This document shows, one piece after another, positions 1 through 5,670 of a stretch of 5,670 nucleotides of DNA. Every line of letters starts with the position of its first letter. The stretch's first letter is position 1. Origin of the DNA: Fimbriimonadales bacterium (GTDB taxonomy: Bacteria; Armatimonadota; Fimbriimonadia; Fimbriimonadales; ATM1); the NCBI GenBank assembly GCA_025922995.1, contig JAICGT010000093.1, positions 1-5,670 on the forward strand. The letters are read 5' to 3'. Both the position numbers and the translations under genes were made by a program. Under the pieces are notes generated by a model. The model saw only the letters and a program-made list of their open reading frames with translations. It ran no database searches and was not told the DNA's origin.

Positions 1-107
1 AAAGGCACGATTAACACGAAAGCTACGACCGCTATCAGGCAGCATGCGATGACAAACCCAACCTTGCGGTAGCGCGTAAGAGAAATTTTGCCTTCGTTTT
101 GCACCAT
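1..107 (-). CDS. N-terminus of an unrecognised membrane-anchored protein (partial, cut by window edge)
   Basis: The ATG immediately follows the fabH stop codon (TAA then ATG, no gap), and the frame stays open to the window edge, giving 35 residues. The first 15 residues are polar and basic (several K and R, with TRYRK just before the membrane segment). They are followed by a run of about 19 hydrophobic residues (about 17-35, beginning GFVIACCLIAVVAF). This is a single membrane-spanning helix or uncleaved signal anchor, with the basic side predicted to stay in the cytoplasm. No clear Shine-Dalgarno sequence lies in the fabH tail ahead of the ATG, so translation is probably coupled to termination of fabH. 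The second codon is GTG, a possible alternative start. The protein does not look like FabD, the usual next gene in fab clusters. Too little is visible to name a function. The reading frame and membrane segment are seen directly; that it is a real gene is inferred from the junction and the composition. Confidence 0.62.
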   Translation of the reverse strand, partial: MVQNEGKISLTRYRKVGFVIACCLIAVVAFVLIVP

Positions 108-1097
108 TTACCAGCGAATAAGATTTGCGCCCCAGACGAGACCCGCGCCAAAGCCGACGGTCATCACGAGGTCACCGACCTTGAGACGTCCCTCCGCTTC
201 CGCTTCGCAGAGCCCCACTGGTATGCTTCCCGCGCTCATGTTTCCGTATTTGTGGACGTTGACAAAAACCTTGTCTCTCGAAAGTCCCAATCTGTCGGAT
301 GCGGCGGTGATGATGCGAAGATTTGCCTGATGAGGCACGAACAAATCGACGTTGTCAATTGACATTCCCGCCTTTGCTAGGACTGATTTACAGCTATCTT
401 CCATGGCTTTCACAGCAAACCGATAAACTTCTTGGCCGGCCATGAATAGGTAAGGAGTTACGCCTTCTTGAAGGGGTCGCGATGCGGGATTGAGAGTGCC
501 GCCGGCTTTCATGTGAATGTGCCGCGCTCCGCCGCCGTCGGCTTTGAGGACGCTTGCGAGTACGCCGCGTTCGTCGTCGGAAGCCTCCATGTAGACGGCT
601 CCGCCGCCGTCGCCGAACAAAATACACGTCGATCGGTCTGTCCAGTCGACGAACTTGGTAAGTACGTCTACGCCGACGACAAGGGCATTGTCGAAAGTTC
701 CGCATTTGATCATCGACGTGGCGACCTCGAGGCCATAAATGAAGCCCGCGCACGCGGCTCCGACGTCGAAGGCTGCTGAGTTGCTTGCGCCGATCGCCGA
801 CTGAATAAGGCACGACGTCGATGGGAAAATCTGGTCACCGGTCACGCTTGTAACAATCACTGCATCTACGTCGGCGGCGCGAACTCCTGCACGTTCGAGC
901 GCTTGGCAGGCGGCGCGCTGTCCGAAATAAGACGCTCCTTGGTCGGATTCGGAAATTCGCCTCTCCGAGATGCCGGTTCGGGAGACGATCCATTCGTCCG
1001 ATGTGTCGACCATTTTTTCGAGATCGGCATTGTTGAGCACGCGTTCGGCGACGCTCATTCCGATACTGCGAATCGCGGCGCCGCGTTTAGGCTCCAA
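108..1097 (-). CDS. fabH: Beta-ketoacyl-ACP synthase III (FabH)
   Basis: Condenses an acyl-CoA primer, usually acetyl-CoA, with malonyl-ACP to give the first 3-ketoacyl-ACP of fatty acid synthesis in the cytoplasm. With the chosen start it has 329 residues, normal for FabH. The thiolase-fold catalytic triad is complete: Cys116 in GAACAGF, His256 in VPHQAN and Asn286 in YGNMSAG. The early TSDEW...RTGI motif (about 32-43), which contacts CoA in known FabH, and the C-terminal GFGAGL..G glycine-rich motif (about 315-323) are present. The frame is open 59 codons further upstream, but that extension lies inside plsX and is rich in Arg and Ser with no FabH similarity. I chose TTG at 1097 because GGGAG lies 6 nt ahead of it and the protein then begins just before the expected AAIRSIGM stretch. 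It overlaps the end of plsX by 11 nt, implying coupled translation. The primer preference (straight or branched) cannot be read from the sequence by eye. Confidence 0.97.
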   Translation of the reverse strand: MEPKRGAAIRSIGMSVAERVLNNADLEKMVDTSDEWIVSRTGISERRISESDQGASYFGQRAACQALERAGVRAADVDAVIVTSVTGDQIFPSTSCLIQSAIGASNSAAFDVGAACAGFIYGLEVATSMIKCGTFDNALVVGVDVLTKFVDWTDRSTCILFGDGGGAVYMEASDDERGVLASVLKADGGGARHIHMKAGGTLNPASRPLQEGVTPYLFMAGQEVYRFAVKAMEDSCKSVLAKAGMSIDNVDLFVPHQANLRIITAASDRLGLSRDKVFVNVHKYGNMSAGSIPVGLCEAEAEGRLKVGDLVMTVGFGAGLVWGANLIRW

Positions 1098-2091
1098 ATT
1101 GCTCTCCCGTCTTGGTGCGCGCCGCCTGCTCGATAATCTTTGATACGAGATGCATGTCGTGGCCCCTTTGCGCAAGAATAATTGCGTTTTTGATGGCTTT
1201 TGCATTGCTGTGGCCGTGGCAAATAAAGCATATTCCATCCACACCAAGCAGCGGCGCTCCGCCGTATTCCGCATAGTCCATTCGCTTTCGCATCCGGTTA
1301 ATGCCGCGTTTCAGAAGAAGAAGGGGTAGTCGCGCGATAAAATGCTTCGGGGCAGAGTCTCTGAACATCTCGATTACAAAAGCGCCAAGACCTTGAGCTG
1401 TCTTGAGCAACACGTTGCCGACAAACGCGTCGCAAACAACCACGTCGACGCCGCCGTCGAAGACGTACTTGCCCTCGACGTTTCCAACAAAGTTGGGCAT
1501 TCCTTGTAGAAGTTTGTAGGTGGCTTTCGTCAGCGCATTTCCTTTGGTCGGCTCCTCGCCAATGTTTAGCAGGCCGATTCTGGGAGACTTGATCCTCAGT
1601 ACCGACTCGGCATAAACGGAACCCATAATGGCAAACTCGTACAGGTGATGTGGCTCAGCATCGACCGTAGCACCGCTGTCCAGCAAAACGAAGCAGCCGG
1701 TCCTGCTGGGGATAACCGTGGCAATTGCGGGACGCGCGATGTTCGGGATCGTCTTCCACAACAGATGCGCGGCGGCGGTGACGGCTCCTGTATTGCCGGC
1801 GGATATAAAAGCGTCGGCTTCGCCGTTCTTTACCAGCGTTGCGCCCATGACCAGTGAGGAGTTTTTCTTTCGGCGCACAGCGCTTACGGGTTCGTCGTCC
1901 ATTTCGACAACTTCCGACGCCTCTACGATTTCGATCTGCTGGGGCATCGCGCCGGGATGAACAGCCTCAATCGCGTCACGACGGCCGATCAATAGGATCT
2001 TTCCATGGACTTCCGGTGCGGCCGCCACGGCTCCGGCGACAATCTCCCTCGGCGCATAGTCGCCTCCCATTGCATCGAGAGCGATTCTCAA
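1087..2091 (-). CDS. plsX: Phosphate acyltransferase PlsX
   Basis: Converts acyl-ACP and inorganic phosphate to acyl-phosphate, the donor used by PlsY to acylate glycerol-3-phosphate in phospholipid synthesis; PlsX is a peripheral cytoplasmic enzyme. The product has 334 residues, typical of the family. Recognisable blocks in order are DAMGGDYAP (6-14), SAGNTGA (97-103), LLDSGAT..AEPHHL (about 136-150), LNIGEE..KG (175-184), CDAFVGNVLLKTAQG (220-234) and GGAPLLGVDG (277-286), followed by CHGHSNAKAI (291-300). The start is TTG at 2091 rather than ATG: GAGGG lies 6 nt upstream, and the family's N-terminal MRIALDAMGGD begins exactly there. The first ATG, at codon 8, would remove the strand leading into the DAMGGD motif. 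The TTG overlaps the DUF177 stop (TTGA), and the gene's end overlaps fabH by 11 nt. Pairing with fabH places it at the branch between fatty acid initiation and membrane lipid assembly. Confidence 0.97.
   Translation of the reverse strand: MRIALDAMGGDYAPREIVAGAVAAAPEVHGKILLIGRRDAIEAVHPGAMPQQIEIVEASEVVEMDDEPVSAVRRKKNSSLVMGATLVKNGEADAFISAGNTGAVTAAAHLLWKTIPNIARPAIATVIPSRTGCFVLLDSGATVDAEPHHLYEFAIMGSVYAESVLRIKSPRIGLLNIGEEPTKGNALTKATYKLLQGMPNFVGNVEGKYVFDGGVDVVVCDAFVGNVLLKTAQGLGAFVIEMFRDSAPKHFIARLPLLLLKRGINRMRKRMDYAEYGGAPLLGVDGICFICHGHSNAKAIKNAIILAQRGHDMHLVSKIIEQAARTKTGEQFGA
1102..1108 (-). promoter_or_regulatory. Ribosome binding site deciding the TTG start of fabH
   Basis: GGGAGAG on the minus strand, inside the last codons of plsX. 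Its GGAG core ends 6 nt before the TTG at 1097-1095. No comparable site was noted ahead of the farther upstream in-frame starts, so this site supports the 329-residue FabH. It is embedded in plsX coding sequence, so ribosomes finishing plsX would uncover it. Confidence 0.7.
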
Positions 2092-2609
2092 CTTTCGCCC
2101 TCTTCATCATCCAATAATTGCGCAAGCGCGGCAAGTTCGGGTCGACCGCCGTCGTCCGGCGGCTGGTAGTCTTCAATTCCTGGGCAATCGTCTTTGCAAA
2201 TCGTTCGCGCCGGCATCGACAGCCATAAGCTCTGTCTTACCAAGTCCTCCCATCGCAGTTGATTGCCGTCGAAGAGCGGATAGGCTTCGCCCTCTTCGGT
2301 GACTTCTGCGTGCTGCCGATTGCCGAATCCGGCGGGAACGCCTTCGACGTCGAACTCCTCGTGGACGAGGACGGAGATGCGCACTTCGACGGGCTTGAGG
2401 CAACGTGAGCACTCAAGAACGAGCTCTGCATCGAGCTTGCCCTTCACGAACAGCACGTTGCCGGTGCTAACTGCTTCGAGCCGACCCGTTATGGGCCTTA
2501 GGAGATCGACGTCTTCCTCTTCTTCAAGCCCGGTCTCGACGGCAAATTCGACTACCCGCCCAGGATGCTGGACGGCGTCGTTGAGGTCGACAAGCTTGGG
2601 ACGTTTCAT
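2088..2609 (-). CDS. DUF177 / YceD-family protein (23S rRNA accumulation protein homologue)
   Basis: A 173-residue cytoplasmic protein of the DUF177 (YceD) family, whose bacterial and plastid members are required for normal 23S rRNA accumulation; the mechanism is not settled. The hallmark CxxC in LECSRCLKPV (Cys67, Cys70) is present, and a second cysteine pair lies near the C-terminus in ICKDDCPG (Cys138, Cys142). Together they form a likely metal-binding set. The usual trailing GLC motif of many members is replaced by PGIE. Between the pairs is an acidic stretch, and the C-terminus ends DDEEGES. Its position directly upstream of plsX fits the family's conserved neighbourhood, but the customary rpmF in between is missing and the stop overlaps the plsX start by 4 nt. 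The ATG at 2609 has no Shine-Dalgarno sequence in the 44-nt gap ahead of it, which reads ...CGTCCCCT before the ATG; I see no better in-frame start. Family membership is from motif and context; the role in this organism is inferred. Confidence 0.88.
   Translation of the reverse strand: MKRPKLVDLNDAVQHPGRVVEFAVETGLEEEEDVDLLRPITGRLEAVSTGNVLFVKGKLDAELVLECSRCLKPVEVRISVLVHEEFDVEGVPAGFGNRQHAEVTEEGEAYPLFDGNQLRWEDLVRQSLWLSMPARTICKDDCPGIEDYQPPDDGGRPELAALAQLLDDEEGES
2098..2102 (-). promoter_or_regulatory. Ribosome binding site deciding the TTG start of plsX
   Basis: GAGGG on the minus strand, within the last codons of the DUF177 gene, 6 nt ahead of the TTG at 2091-2089. It supports the TTG start over the in-frame ATG at 2070, and indicates re-initiation or coupling with the preceding gene, whose stop overlaps the start as TTGA. 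Confidence 0.65.
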
Positions 2610-2653
2610 AGGGGACGGGCGCGACGCCTTCGAGTCTACCGAACCGACCCCGC

Positions 2654-3199
2654 CTACTTGGACTTCGGTGCGGCGTCGGTGGGTGGATTGAGACCCGGCT
2701 TCTGCAGCTCGCTGCGGCCGCGTTCGATGGTGCCCGCGACCTTCCCGACTACGTTTTCGAGTTGAAACAGCACGTGCAAGGCGTAATCTTCGGCGCCGCG
2801 TTTGACTTTCGCCGCATCCGCTTCCGCTTCCGACTTCAGTTTCTCGGCCTGCACTTTCGCCAGCTTGAAAATCTCGCTTTCCTGCAGCAATTGCTCGCGT
2901 TCCTTTTTGGCGAGTTCGACGATTTGCTCGGCCTGTCGGCGAGCTTCGTCGCGCAGGCGCTCGGCTTCGGCTTCGGCGCGCTCGACCGTCTTGTCCGCGT
3001 CTTCCCGCGCGCCGGCGACGATCCGCTCCGAGTCTCGGGTGATCGCCACCGCTTCCTTCACCTGTTCGGGCAGCATCTTGTTGACCCTATGGATCAAGGT
3101 GATGCACTCCGCCTTGTCGAGGCCGAACGTCACGCCGAGGAACTGCTTTGTGTCCTCTAGGTGCTCCTTCAATTGATCCAAGTCTTGTACAATTTCCAC
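2654..3199 (-). CDS. Cytoplasmic coiled-coil protein, DivIVA / ATPase-subunit-like, next to coaD
   Basis: A 181-residue, highly charged protein. Residues 1-45 form a short N-terminal region (GLDKAE..TLIHRVNKMLPEQVKEA at about 26-50). Residues about 45-135 are rich in Ala, Glu, Lys and Arg with heptad-like spacing, for example EAEAERLRDEARRQAEQI at about 76-93, and should form a long helix or coiled coil. A RGAEDYALHVLFQLE segment (134-148) follows, and then a Pro-rich tail. There is no hydrophobic span, so despite the resemblance it is not an F0 b subunit. From memory, the layout (LDK.E....I...LPE, then a coiled coil, then a GAxxYAxxVLxxLE block) matches a family often annotated as an ATPase or ATP synthase B-like protein beside coaD in Clostridia. 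Its function is unknown; scaffolding or cell-envelope organisation is only a guess. The start is GTG at 3199, 8 nt after the coaD stop; the nearest purine-rich site, AGTAGG in the coaD tail, is 11 nt away, rather far. Downstream TTG codons at residues 7 and 10 are possible alternatives. Confidence 0.85.
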   Translation of the reverse strand: MEIVQDLDQLKEHLEDTKQFLGVTFGLDKAECITLIHRVNKMLPEQVKEAVAITRDSERIVAGAREDADKTVERAEAEAERLRDEARRQAEQIVELAKKEREQLLQESEIFKLAKVQAEKLKSEAEADAAKVKRGAEDYALHVLFQLENVVGKVAGTIERGRSELQKPGLNPPTDAAPKSK

Positions 3200-3207
3200 G
3201 CTTTTAC

Positions 3208-3699
3208 TTACCTACTGTGCTTAGCTTGGAGGCGTTGCGCCACCTCCGGAGACACGAAGCCCGCAATGGGCCCGCCGAGCGCTGCGATCTCCTTTACAAT
3301 ACTGGACGAAACAAACATGTGCTCTGCGCTTGTCATCAGGAACATCGTTTCGATTTCCGGCGCAAGCTCGCGATTCGCGAGGGCAACCTGGAACTCACTC
3401 TCGAAGTCGCTCATCGCCCTTAGGCCCCGTACGACTACGGTCGCATTTCGTTGTTTCACAAACTCCACGAGCAAGCCCTCGAATACCTCGATCTCAACAT
3501 TGCTCAAGGTTTTCGCCTCGGCCCTTAGCATATCGACCCGGTCGCTTACGCTGAACAATTCGGTTTTTGCCGAGTTTACGCCGACGCCGACGATGAGGCG
3601 GTCGAACCGCGCCGCAGCCCGTCGCATGATGTCGACATGGCCGTTGGTCGGCGGGTCGAAACTGCCCGGGTACACGGCGATCTGCATCGCAGACATCAT
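3208..3699 (-). CDS. coaD: Phosphopantetheine adenylyltransferase (CoaD)
   Basis: Transfers AMP from ATP to 4'-phosphopantetheine to give dephospho-CoA, the penultimate step of CoA synthesis, in the cytoplasm. The 163 residues match the family's usual 155-165. Nucleotidyltransferase signatures are all present: YPGSFDPPTNGH (10-21) with the (T/H)xGH nucleotide-binding motif, VVRGLRA..DFE (89-100), and the C-terminal SSSIVKEIA (131-139), the ISSTxxR-like signature. Lys45 lies where family members carry a conserved Lys. Two ATGs occur in tandem (3699 and 3696) and a third at 3687. GGGA sits 6 nt ahead of the first, favouring the tandem pair; E. coli CoaD begins at about the third. It starts 26 nt after the M28 peptidase gene and ends 8 nt before the coiled-coil gene. 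Its product feeds the CoA used by FabH encoded further down the same strand. Confidence 0.97.
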   Translation of the reverse strand: MMSAMQIAVYPGSFDPPTNGHVDIMRRAAARFDRLIVGVGVNSAKTELFSVSDRVDMLRAEAKTLSNVEIEVFEGLLVEFVKQRNATVVVRGLRAMSDFESEFQVALANRELAPEIETMFLMTSAEHMFVSSSIVKEIAALGGPIAGFVSPEVAQRLQAKHSR

Positions 3700-3725
3700 G
3701 CCATATCCCGCAGCCGGTGTTTCCG

Positions 3726-4859
3726 CTACTGAGCCTCGACGGGAATGCCGCCGACGGCCCCGACCGCGAAAATGTGGTCGTCTTTGTTGACCTTCTCGAT
3801 CGTCGCTCGAGAAACCGCTCCGACGTCCTTCGAGCCCTGCCAGAGTGGACTCGTCGTGTCTCGCCAGTAAATCGTGTACGACTCGCCTTCGACACCGCGC
3901 CAGGTAACCGTCGTGTCGTGGCCCTGTCGCCGGTCGATGCGGACGTTTGTGGGTGGCGTCCCGGCGTTGGCAAGAGACGTCATGACGAGAAGGTTGACCT
4001 TCGCGACGTTCGACACGTAGGCGGGGTCGACGAATTCAGGCAGGTCGTCCGGCGTATGCTGCCGGGTGTACTCTTCGTGCACTTCCACAAACCGCACGGC
4101 GTTGAAGCCGTTTTGGTTGAACGGCGTGTGATCTCCACCGCGGCCGAAGCGATCTCGACGGAAGACGAGCTTTACTCCGAACGGCTTATCTTTCGTGAGC
4201 CAGGCGATGTACCTAGCCAACTCGCGGCTCTCATGCTCGGGAACATCCTCGCTGAACACGCGGACCTGCTTGTCGTTGCGCTGGCCCGCTTTGTTGACCG
4301 GCGAGCCGACGGTGTCGTTTGAGAGGACGGCGTCGATTTTCCAGCCTTCGGCCTTCGCTTTTTCGGCCATGGCCCGTGAGCCGAGCAGACCTTGTTCTTC
4401 GCCCGTCCATCCGACGAATACGAGAGTGTGCTTCCATTTTCTGGATGCCATCGCCCGCGCGACTTCCAGAGCGACAACGGTGCCGCTGGCATCGTCGTTG
4501 GCGCCGGGGGCGGCGCCGGTTTTGGCGTCTACGCTCAAGTTCAGCGAATCAAGGTGCCCGCCGATGATAATGCGTCGGTCGTCTTCACCGGGGAGAGTCG
4601 CCACCACTTGGACAACTTCCTTCGCTTCGGAGATTCTGGCCGATGCTTCGACCTTGAACTTCATGAGTTCGACCTGCATCCCGGGTATCGCGCGGTATTG
4701 CGCGGCGAGCCATTCGGCGGCTTCGTTCAACGTCGGCGAGTTCGTATTCCGCGTCGTGAACGAGGCGAGTTTGCGTATATCCGCGATCATGCGGTTCGAG
4801 TCGATCGATGCTTCCAATGGCGTTTGAAGCATCGCGGCAGCGATGAGGGCCGCGAGCAT
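3726..4859 (-). CDS. Secreted M28-family zinc aminopeptidase with C-terminal beta-sandwich-like domain
   Basis: A 377-residue di-zinc peptidase of family M28, probably exported. The N-terminus, MLAALIAAAMLQTPLEAS, is a short hydrophobic signal-like segment lacking the usual Lys or Arg. The catalytic domain spans about 25-295 with every expected metal and active-site residue: His102 and Asp104 in GGHLDS, bridging Asp122 in GANDDASG, Glu154 (general base) and Glu155 (zinc) in WTGEEQG, Asp182 in SNDTVG, and His244 in GGDHTPF (most relatives have Ser where this has the second Gly). Residues about 303-377 resemble the fibronectin-III-like tail seen in other secreted M28 enzymes (VTWRGVEGESYTIYWR, then KDDHIFAVGAVGG). 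Substrates are unknown; general peptide scavenging is likely. The frame is open about 120 codons upstream, but that part lies within the oxygenase gene and is Arg-rich shadow sequence. I chose the ATG at 4859 because of the signal segment; AAAGGA abuts it with no spacer, so initiation looks weak. The second ATG (4832) would destroy the signal. Confidence 0.92.
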   Translation of the reverse strand: MLAALIAAAMLQTPLEASIDSNRMIADIRKLASFTTRNTNSPTLNEAAEWLAAQYRAIPGMQVELMKFKVEASARISEAKEVVQVVATLPGEDDRRIIIGGHLDSLNLSVDAKTGAAPGANDDASGTVVALEVARAMASRKWKHTLVFVGWTGEEQGLLGSRAMAEKAKAEGWKIDAVLSNDTVGSPVNKAGQRNDKQVRVFSEDVPEHESRELARYIAWLTKDKPFGVKLVFRRDRFGRGGDHTPFNQNGFNAVRFVEVHEEYTRQHTPDDLPEFVDPAYVSNVAKVNLLVMTSLANAGTPPTNVRIDRRQGHDTTVTWRGVEGESYTIYWRDTTSPLWQGSKDVGAVSRATIEKVNKDDHIFAVGAVGGIPVEAQ

Positions 4860-4897
4860 TCCTTTAGCTTCGACAGCGGGACGAGACTTCCTGCCGG

Positions 4898-5668
4898 CTA
4901 CTTTCCAGCGCCGGCGAGCCCTCGCGTGGCGAAGTGGTTCCAGCCGCTTAACACCAAACGCTCGTTCGGATGCGGGTTGCCTTCTTCTACCCGATCGTCG
5001 CCGGCGTGCATTTGAATCAACACCGTTTTGCGGACTTCCGACGAGCGATTCGGCATGGAGCCGTGCAAGGTGAAGTAGTGGAAGAACACCACATCGCCCG
5101 GCTCGGCTTCGAGCGGCGTGGCGTTTTCGATCGGGTATTCGTTTAGGAGCTGTGACTCCGTTTGGCCCGACGAACCATCGACTCTGCCGAGTTTGTGACT
5201 GCCGGGATAAACGCGGAGGCATCCCATCGCGTCATCGGCGCGGCTCACGTGGATAATCGCGGCGATCATGGAGTCTTTTTCCGTCGGGAAGTAGGTCCAA
5301 TCCTGATGCATCGGAAACGGCGCACCTTGCTCAGCAGGCTTTTGGAAAAGCTTGGAGTGGTGCAGAACGATGTCTTCGCCGAGAATTGCCGTCGCGACTC
5401 TCAAGAATTGTGGATTCAGAAATGCCTGCATCCAGCGTGCCGAGTATTGTTGCACGTTGTGCGTGTGCAAGACGATGGCATCTTTCGCCGAAATTCGGTC
5501 CATTTCAGGACCCGACCATGTTGCGTTTATTTGCTCGCCACTTGCTATTACTTGGTCGACGATTCGGTCGAAATCGGTTTCCAGGTCGGCGACTTGTTGC
5601 GGCGAGAAGACGCCGCGAGCGACGTAGTAGCCGTCTTCGGCAAAGGCATCTGCAATTTCCGAGTCCAT
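4898..5668 (-). CDS. Phytanoyl-CoA dioxygenase (PhyH)-family Fe(II)/2-oxoglutarate oxygenase
   Basis: A 256-residue non-haem iron oxygenase of the PhyH family, which hydroxylates small or lipid-like substrates using 2-oxoglutarate and O2. The iron triad is intact: His121 and Asp123 in MHQDW, and His202 in TLHGSMPNRS. Arg213 in SSEVRKTV is placed to bind 2-oxoglutarate. The N-terminus (FAEDGYYVARGVFS, 9-22) is the family's usual opening, and CLRVYPGSH (150-158) is the conserved strand and turn before the active site. There is no signal peptide, so it is cytoplasmic. Bacterial PhyH proteins act on very diverse substrates (ectoine, halogenated or aliphatic acids, natural products), so the substrate cannot be named; nothing nearby identifies it. 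The ATG at 5668 lies 2 nt from the window edge, so its ribosome site is out of view and a longer start cannot be excluded. The visible TAATG leaves room for an upstream gene's stop overlapping this start. Confidence 0.92.
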   Translation of the reverse strand: MDSEIADAFAEDGYYVARGVFSPQQVADLETDFDRIVDQVIASGEQINATWSGPEMDRISAKDAIVLHTHNVQQYSARWMQAFLNPQFLRVATAILGEDIVLHHSKLFQKPAEQGAPFPMHQDWTYFPTEKDSMIAAIIHVSRADDAMGCLRVYPGSHKLGRVDGSSGQTESQLLNEYPIENATPLEAEPGDVVFFHYFTLHGSMPNRSSEVRKTVLIQMHAGDDRVEEGNPHPNERLVLSGWNHFATRGLAGAGK

Positions 5669-5670
5669 TA

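Noticed and set aside
394..813. Minus-strand Arg-rich frame of 139 codons inside fabH
   Set aside because: Out-of-frame shadow of fabH on the same strand, with extreme Arg content and no motif.
1098..1274. 59-codon in-frame extension upstream of fabH
   Set aside because: It lies inside plsX, is Arg/Ser-rich with no FabH similarity, and would make the protein far longer than the family; TTG at 1097 has a good ribosome site.
2633..2661. Possible promoter ahead of the DUF177 gene (TAGACT as -10)
   Set aside because: The hexamer at the right distance upstream reads CCAAGT, a poor -35; a lone -10-like word is expected by chance.
2794..3010. Repeated-looking short words (gcttccgcttccg, gcttcggcttcggc) suggestive of a tandem repeat
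   Set aside because: They encode the Ala-Glu heptad pattern of the coiled coil; this is protein-level periodicity, not a DNA repeat element.
2762..3160. Plus-strand frame rich in Phe, Leu and Arg, suggesting a membrane protein
   Set aside because: It is the complement of the Glu/Lys/Ala-rich coiled-coil gene, which explains the Phe/Leu-rich composition; no support as a gene.
3161..3790. Plus-strand open frame of about 209 codons
   Set aside because: Antisense to coaD and its flanks, with no family motif; Ser/Arg/Thr-rich composition typical of the complement of a real gene.
3717..5015. Three plus-strand open frames of about 200 codons each
   Set aside because: They are antisense shadows of the M28 peptidase and oxygenase genes, both of which have complete catalytic motifs; the shadows show none.
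4860..5222. About 120-codon in-frame extension upstream of the M28 peptidase
   Set aside because: It overlaps the strongly supported oxygenase gene and is Arg-rich as expected of a shadow frame; the signal-like segment at 4859 marks the start.

Overview
The window is a dense, single-direction stretch of a bacterial chromosome. All eight genes lie on the minus strand and cover nearly the whole window. Seven are complete or nearly so, and one is cut by the left edge. In transcription order (right to left) they are: a phytanoyl-CoA dioxygenase-family oxygenase; a secreted M28 zinc peptidase; coaD (phosphopantetheine adenylyltransferase); a cytoplasmic coiled-coil protein; a DUF177/YceD protein; plsX (phosphate acyltransferase); fabH (ketoacyl-ACP synthase III); and the start of an unrecognised membrane-anchored protein. 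The gaps are 38, 26, 8 and 44 nt. They are followed by a 4-nt overlap (DUF177/plsX), an 11-nt overlap (plsX/fabH) and a zero-gap junction (fabH/membrane protein). I see no convincing terminator or promoter between the genes, so they may be read as one transcript.

The core, coaD to fabH, is a recognisable housekeeping block. CoaD makes dephospho-CoA, which feeds CoA and the acyl-carrier-protein arm. FabH condenses acetyl-CoA with malonyl-ACP to start fatty acid synthesis. PlsX turns acyl-ACP into acyl-phosphate for phospholipid synthesis. DUF177/YceD is linked to 23S rRNA accumulation and usually sits beside rpmF, just ahead of plsX. Here rpmF is absent and DUF177 runs directly into plsX. The two genes at the right (oxygenase and peptidase) have no evident metabolic tie to the block.

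The organism appears to be a bacterium of moderate GC content (mid-50s percent by eye) that uses GTG and TTG starts freely: three consecutive genes here lack ATG starts. The coaD / coiled-coil / DUF177 / plsX / fabH order resembles Clostridia and some deep-branching Terrabacteria. Together with the short secretion signal on an M28 peptidase, it makes Armatimonadota (Fimbriimonas-like) my best guess, but this is a weak inference without a database search. I found no RNA gene, mobile element, CRISPR array or notable repeat, and no gene-free stretch longer than about 45 nt. This is mostly an ordinary region; the points of interest are the locus layout and translational coupling.
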